A DNA stretch of 7,225 bases, from contig JABFSD010000554.1 in assembly GCA_013140935.1 (NCBI GenBank), positions 1-7,225 on the forward strand, in the 5' to 3' direction. Shown here in pieces: positions 4,901-7,225 of this stretch; within the stretch, counting starts at the first letter, position 1; every line of letters begins with the position of its first letter. The translations under genes were made by a program, and so were the position numbers. The DNA is from Acidobacteriota bacterium (GTDB taxonomy: Bacteria > Acidobacteriota > Blastocatellia > RBC074). Below the pieces are notes generated by a model, which ran no database searches, was not told the origin of the DNA, and was given only the letters and a program-made list of their open reading frames with translations.

Positions 4901-7225
4901 ACCATAACATCGTTTACCGTGTTATACTCTGTCACCAAATTATGGTTAGCGTAATATACATACCACTTCTGGCTGTATTTCACTACTGCGTTGGCTGAGT
5001 TTTTCTTATGAACTTCGACTCTTTGCAGCCTGTCTTTTGAGTCGTAAAACAAAAGCTGTTTTGCAGGGGGAGCCGTAATACTGGCTTGATTTGACTTAGG
5101 ATCAACAGCTTCTGTCACAGCACCAAAACAATAATCATATTTTTGTGTCGCGGGCGCAGCGGGCGCGCCTGACGCATCACCAGGTTCTATAGTTTTTGTG
5201 AGATATGCAAACGTGGGAAGTGATGGAGTAGCGGTTGGAATCGCAACACTAGATGAGTCATCATAAAGATATTGCGTTTTTAGCAATTGCCCATCCCTTA
5301 TTTGAGCAGTGCAAGCGACACTGCCCGTAATAAAGTACTCCGTCCTTTGCTCAATTGGATTGCTTGCGACGCCACTGCTTACGCTGTAGGTCAACGTTTT
5401 GATCAAGTTACCACGATACATAAATCCAGTACCGTACCCAGTTTTGTCGTGTTGGCGCGCATCCTGGCTAGCAGTTGTGTGCTGCTGTAAATACGACATC
5501 CCCGCATCGCTTGCGGTATCGTAGATATATTCAGTGCTTGAGACTAGGACGCCACTGCCATTGGACACAGAAACCGTGCGCGGCAGCCCAATGATGCGCC
5601 GGGTTGGCCCTATGTAGTTTGCTGATTGTTCATAGACAATTTCTCTCCGCCTCAGCGGCGTTTGCCCGCCTTCGTCATATTCTGTGTAGTAGAAAGGGAG
5701 TTTGATGTTATAGCCGATGTTCCAATAATCTATGGTTGTGCGGCGTTTTTTGTCCCCGCCTGTGCCACTTTCGTACGTGCCATTATGATTTCGGTCGTCA
5801 TACACGCATATTTCCGTTAGCCGTGGACGGAGAGGTAAACTCGCAGTGCTGTCGCCTGTCCAAGTATATTCAGTGAATTGCTGAACTCCGCCCGATTGAC
5901 AATCACTATTTAGGCATTGCTCAGAGCGATATGGTAATCCTCGTTTTCCGCTCGCTAAGCTGGTGTGAAAATACTCCTTGTAAGTGACACCTTCCGGATT
6001 AGTGTACTTCCCGAAAGCCTCATCCGGGTCAAAAGCAAAGGTGGTGGTTGCCCACCCTGCCGGGATGGTTCCGTCGCCTCCCCAGTGCTTGATAAAGTTT
6101 TTGCGCTGGGTAAAACGTGGGCAGTCCGTTTGGCTGGTCGTCGGGAACGTGTAATCTGCCCCCATACGCGGCTGATCATCTTCACCGTCCAACCAGTAGT
6201 CATCCACTTGCCCCCAAGTGTTGTAAACAAACCTGTGCCTTGCGCCATTGCCAGTGATTACTTTTGTAACCATTGGCCCCAAATCTCCATTATCAGGGCC
6301 TTCCACAATCACACTGCCTGCCCCTTGTGTTGGGAAATTGGGGTCAATGGCTTTATCCGTGTATTCAAATTGTGCCCAAATAAAAGTTTGCCCGTTTCTG
6401 TCCTGCGTAATTTTCAGCAAGTGCAAGTTCGCATCATATTCAAAGGCGATTTGTCTTCCAACCGTATCAATAACTTTGTCAATCACCAATAAAGGGTAGG
6501 TAGGGTCACCAATTGTTTTATAGACGACGGAAATATAGTTCCCATTACGATCCTTGATTTCCGTACATCTCGACCAATACACACCCGCCGTCAACCCAGC
6601 AGGAGGGACTTCAAATTTATATTGCGTGCCATCCGTTGTATAAAGTGTCTGCTTGGTTGGATCTGTTGTATTGATCTTCAAATACAGATAGGAAGAATCA
6701 ATGGCTTCGTAAGTATCCGTCGTCACTCGTTTCAAAAGCACTCTTTCGCCAGTAGGCATTTGCGCAACGTAATGATAGGTATTGTTGAGATAGTAAGGGC
6801 CTTCAAGTTCAGGGAATCCTGTACGGAATCCTGGTGATAATGTAGCGTAGTAATCCGGGTCAAACGCCACTCGATTTTGGTAGCGTATCCAGATTAGAGA
6901 GTTCAAGCTTAAAATAATGTTAAGGTCGTGCCCGCCTCTGCCGGGCAGGGAGACGAGCGGCAAAATGTAATTGTAATTCCCAGAAAATAAGTCCTCTCCA
7001 GGTTTCCCAATTCTGTTATGCGGATCCGTCTTTGCTTGCTCAATCGTTCCAAAAGAAGGCGGCGTAAACGCAGCAGCCGTGGTTGTAGTAGCTAACGTTG
7101 CCAAATGACTTGAAGTGGCGGGCTTGCTTTCATTCACTAAGTTTTGTTTTACATCAGAGAACCTGGAAGGTAATACATTGGCAGCATTAACAAAAGAAAG
7201 GTTTGTTAGCGCTGCACCAAGCGTC
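1930..7225 (-). CDS. RHS/YD-repeat polymorphic toxin with C-terminal BPSL0067-like cysteine hydrolase domain, 5' end beyond window
   Basis: The frame ends at TAG 1930-1932 and is open to base 7225. A GTG at 7135-7137 could give 1735 residues (used for numbering), but 29 more sense codons precede it, including LGAALTNLSFVNAANVLP, which looks like the end of a signal peptide, so the true start is off the window. Layout: N-terminal RHS region with GKPGEDLFSGNYNY (44-57); scattered repeats; dense YD repeats about 795-1300 (YDVMGR, YDIFGR, YDGYGR, YDENGN, YDDLGR, YDRSGN); a YEGCGCSG motif (851-858); the conserved core end DGDGRAVVRN (1330-1339) and WEHVKP (1408-1413); a Pro-rich linker (1449-1458); a variable segment; and a terminal domain about 1585-1720. 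That domain has GIAQCARLP with Cys1596, GTVVATF (1640-1646), NHTAIFLG with His1665, and ANAFRFNVV (1709-1717), an order like BPSL0067-type CHAP/NlpC-fold hydrolases. RHS proteins form shells that hold toxic tips; this one is probably secreted and may attack peptidoglycan. The RHS call is secure; the toxin class is inferred. Confidence 0.93.
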   Translation of the reverse strand, partial: TLGAALTNLSFVNAANVLPSRFSDVKQNLVNESKPATSSHLATLATTTTAAAFTPPSFGTIEQAKTDPHNRIGKPGEDLFSGNYNYILPLVSLPGRGGHDLNIILSLNSLIWIRYQNRVAFDPDYYATLSPGFRTGFPELEGPYYLNNTYHYVAQMPTGERVLLKRVTTDTYEAIDSSYLYLKINTTDPTKQTLYTTDGTQYKFEVPPAGLTAGVYWSRCTEIKDRNGNYISVVYKTIGDPTYPLLVIDKVIDTVGRQIAFEYDANLHLLKITQDRNGQTFIWAQFEYTDKAIDPNFPTQGAGSVIVEGPDNGDLGPMVTKVITGNGARHRFVYNTWGQVDDYWLDGEDDQPRMGADYTFPTTSQTDCPRFTQRKNFIKHWGGDGTIPAGWATTTFAFDPDEAFGKYTNPEGVTYKEYFHTSLASGKRGLPYRSEQCLNSDCQSGGVQQFTEYTWTGDSTASLPLRPRLTEICVYDDRNHNGTYESGTGGDKKRRTTIDYWNIGYNIKLPFYYTEYDEGGQTPLRRREIVYEQSANYIGPTRRIIGLPRTVSVSNGSGVLVSSTEYIYDTASDAGMSYLQQHTTASQDARQHDKTGYGTGFMYRGNLIKTLTYSVSSGVASNPIEQRTEYFITGSVACTAQIRDGQLLKTQYLYDDSSSVAIPTATPSLPTFAYLTKTIEPGDASGAPAAPATQKYDYCFGAVTEAVDPKSNQASITAPPAKQLLFYDSKDRLQRVEVHKKNSANAVVKYSQKWYVYYANHNLVTEYNTVNDVMVGTWTHHYLDGASRERMTISDFPNNPGYPTPSNPNPPSAMGHMKSAYVVYDVMGRIKTRSRPTQIDISYNPAGMDTLYVTSSQTYDWKGRPLITTHADNSTVTLSYEGCGCSGINQVTRTDEAGRKVVSSYDIFGRMVKTDAYKGTGSNAAVCITETYQYDTRDLMTERKVIDAGPNPAGAPRSWLTMYDGYGRVWKKKSPEDEAYTEFAYNTDNTLKCKTDPRGVATNYTYYKRPLVKNVTYTLPASPTYPILPSNCLLFEYDENGNRTKMTEKLDLASSGTPWAETVYTHDELSRVKEETKIFKDLVDSQSQLHAYKLKYTYNLANQPARVDFTSTKRPQDDFFFTHNYDNTGNVTSLIGSPSSGITTYLSGLKYTAWGALMTANYGHNGYEMSTFNNNMQLSTYQLYTPSGSTGIQNRMGAEYNYYSDGRLKAVKNTENDDFDRAYIYDDLGRLKNAFTSDQATNFRLNGTQPHSPAFEYSQGVATSPYWQDFSYNVWGQTTGRGGFVWGAGDNATINYDGYGRRTTYIPDLNNALVTITPLYDRSGNLTNDGYNTFEYEAAGISARVKKIGTTDNSRNWTDGDGRAVVRNPHSNLNQYLIRSSVLDGAVIAVIKGANTYSADYSPIGAKIEGNIYVGDHLVASQRYYYQQNGTFIYLEWEHVKPIIATRATVQTSNVSTHGFSIAEQRNIDGVNIGLTDPAPQPPAPEPMQDLLGTGTRNPNTPTILFNGIEIDQHWAKSILRSAGTEIDWKSTSYVSLIQLGVFGHVESDEGSRDKSQTIWKEVPDPYNPGQTTFQATTAPIKYRFVIDSLIPFRVPFVVSDVPELEKQVADRKVQYLDGDGIAQCARLPMAWESDRLDAYTNRLTRSDRLTPNWTMGSDLTYGMNLEKGTVVATFNRQEKRYISKNSGQGGENHTAIFLGWETRAGVQGMKVIQQMSRLNGHAEFGFIPFDSNQGYYANAFRFNVVMIRNPECYLPSPVFSPDE
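1975..2385 (-). other. C-terminal toxin-like domain of the RHS protein (BPSL0067/CHAP-like cysteine hydrolase)
   Basis: This part encodes about residues 1585-1721. In order it shows a Gly-Ile-Ala-Gln-Cys start (Cys1596 codon at 2350-2352) that would place the nucleophile at a helix N-terminus; a tryptophan and glycine loop (NWTMGS, 1624-1629); a Lys-Gly-Thr-Val-Val-Ala-Thr-Phe strand; a glycine-rich loop; His1665 (codon 2143-2145) in N-H-T-A-I-F-L-G; a V-I-Q-Q strand (1683-1686); and an A-N-A-F-R-F end. Papain-like amidases use Cys, His and a third polar residue. In the BPSL0067 proteins I recall, the equivalent of V-I-Q-Q is V-x-D-Q, so Gln1685 may replace the usual acid. Fold assignment is by motif order only and would benefit from structure prediction. 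Other options are a NlpC/P60 relative or an inactive domain. Confidence 0.6.

Noticed and set aside
5965..6492. 175-codon open frame on the plus strand (and an overlapping minus-strand frame at 5955-6248)
   Set aside because: Both lie inside the RHS gene in other frames and have cysteine-, proline- and arginine-rich, non-protein-like composition.
1930..7225. Search for CRISPR arrays, tRNA genes and insertion-sequence ends
   Set aside because: No regularly spaced direct repeats, cloverleaf-like segments, transposase motifs or terminal inverted repeats were seen; the YD repeats are protein-level and do not form DNA repeats.

Overview
The window looks like chromosomal DNA from an Acidobacteriota bacterium, probably class Blastocatellia. 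Two things suggest this: a fragment of the C-terminal extracellular domain known as TIGR03437, which is typical of that phylum, and a very large RHS/YD-repeat protein with the Tyr-Glu-Gly-Cys-Gly-Cys-Ser-Gly motif that I associate with acidobacterial RHS proteins. The taxonomy is an inference from protein style; no rRNA or other marker gene is present.

Layout. (1) Positions 1-151, minus strand: the end of a TIGR03437-type domain whose gene runs off the left edge. (2) About 148-948, plus strand: the C-terminal part of a DinG-family DNA helicase, missing its N-terminal half and carrying two single-base frameshifts, so it is a pseudogene or relic. The two fragments meet head to head at a 17-base inverted repeat (139-155). 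(3) Positions 949-1142: a short spacer with one doubtful 38-codon ORF. (4) Positions 1143-1787, minus: a 214-aa exported or membrane-anchored protein of unknown function with a good ribosome binding site. (5) Positions 1788-1929: a spacer with a perfect 12-bp palindrome and a 10-bp-stem hairpin. (6) From 1930 to the right edge, minus: one RHS-repeat protein of more than 1760 residues. Its reading frame stays open to the last base, so its true start lies outside the window.

Working together. The RHS protein reads as a polymorphic toxin: an apparent export signal, a YD-repeat shell, a proline-rich linker, then a C-terminal domain that resembles the BPSL0067 group of CHAP/NlpC-like cysteine hydrolases (candidate Cys1596 and His1665, numbered from the GTG at 7137). 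The next gene on the same strand encodes a protein with a signal peptide or anchor. That is the position and location expected of an immunity protein against a toxin acting on the cell wall. This pairing is the main candidate for a new system here; it is inferred, since neither activity nor interaction can be seen in the sequence.

Base composition changes between the left and right parts. Hand counts give 35/60 G+C at 241-300 (dinG relic), 22/60 at 1201-1260 (214-aa gene) and 27/60 at 3301-3360 (RHS gene). This fits an accessory RHS locus sitting beside a degraded, rearranged flank.
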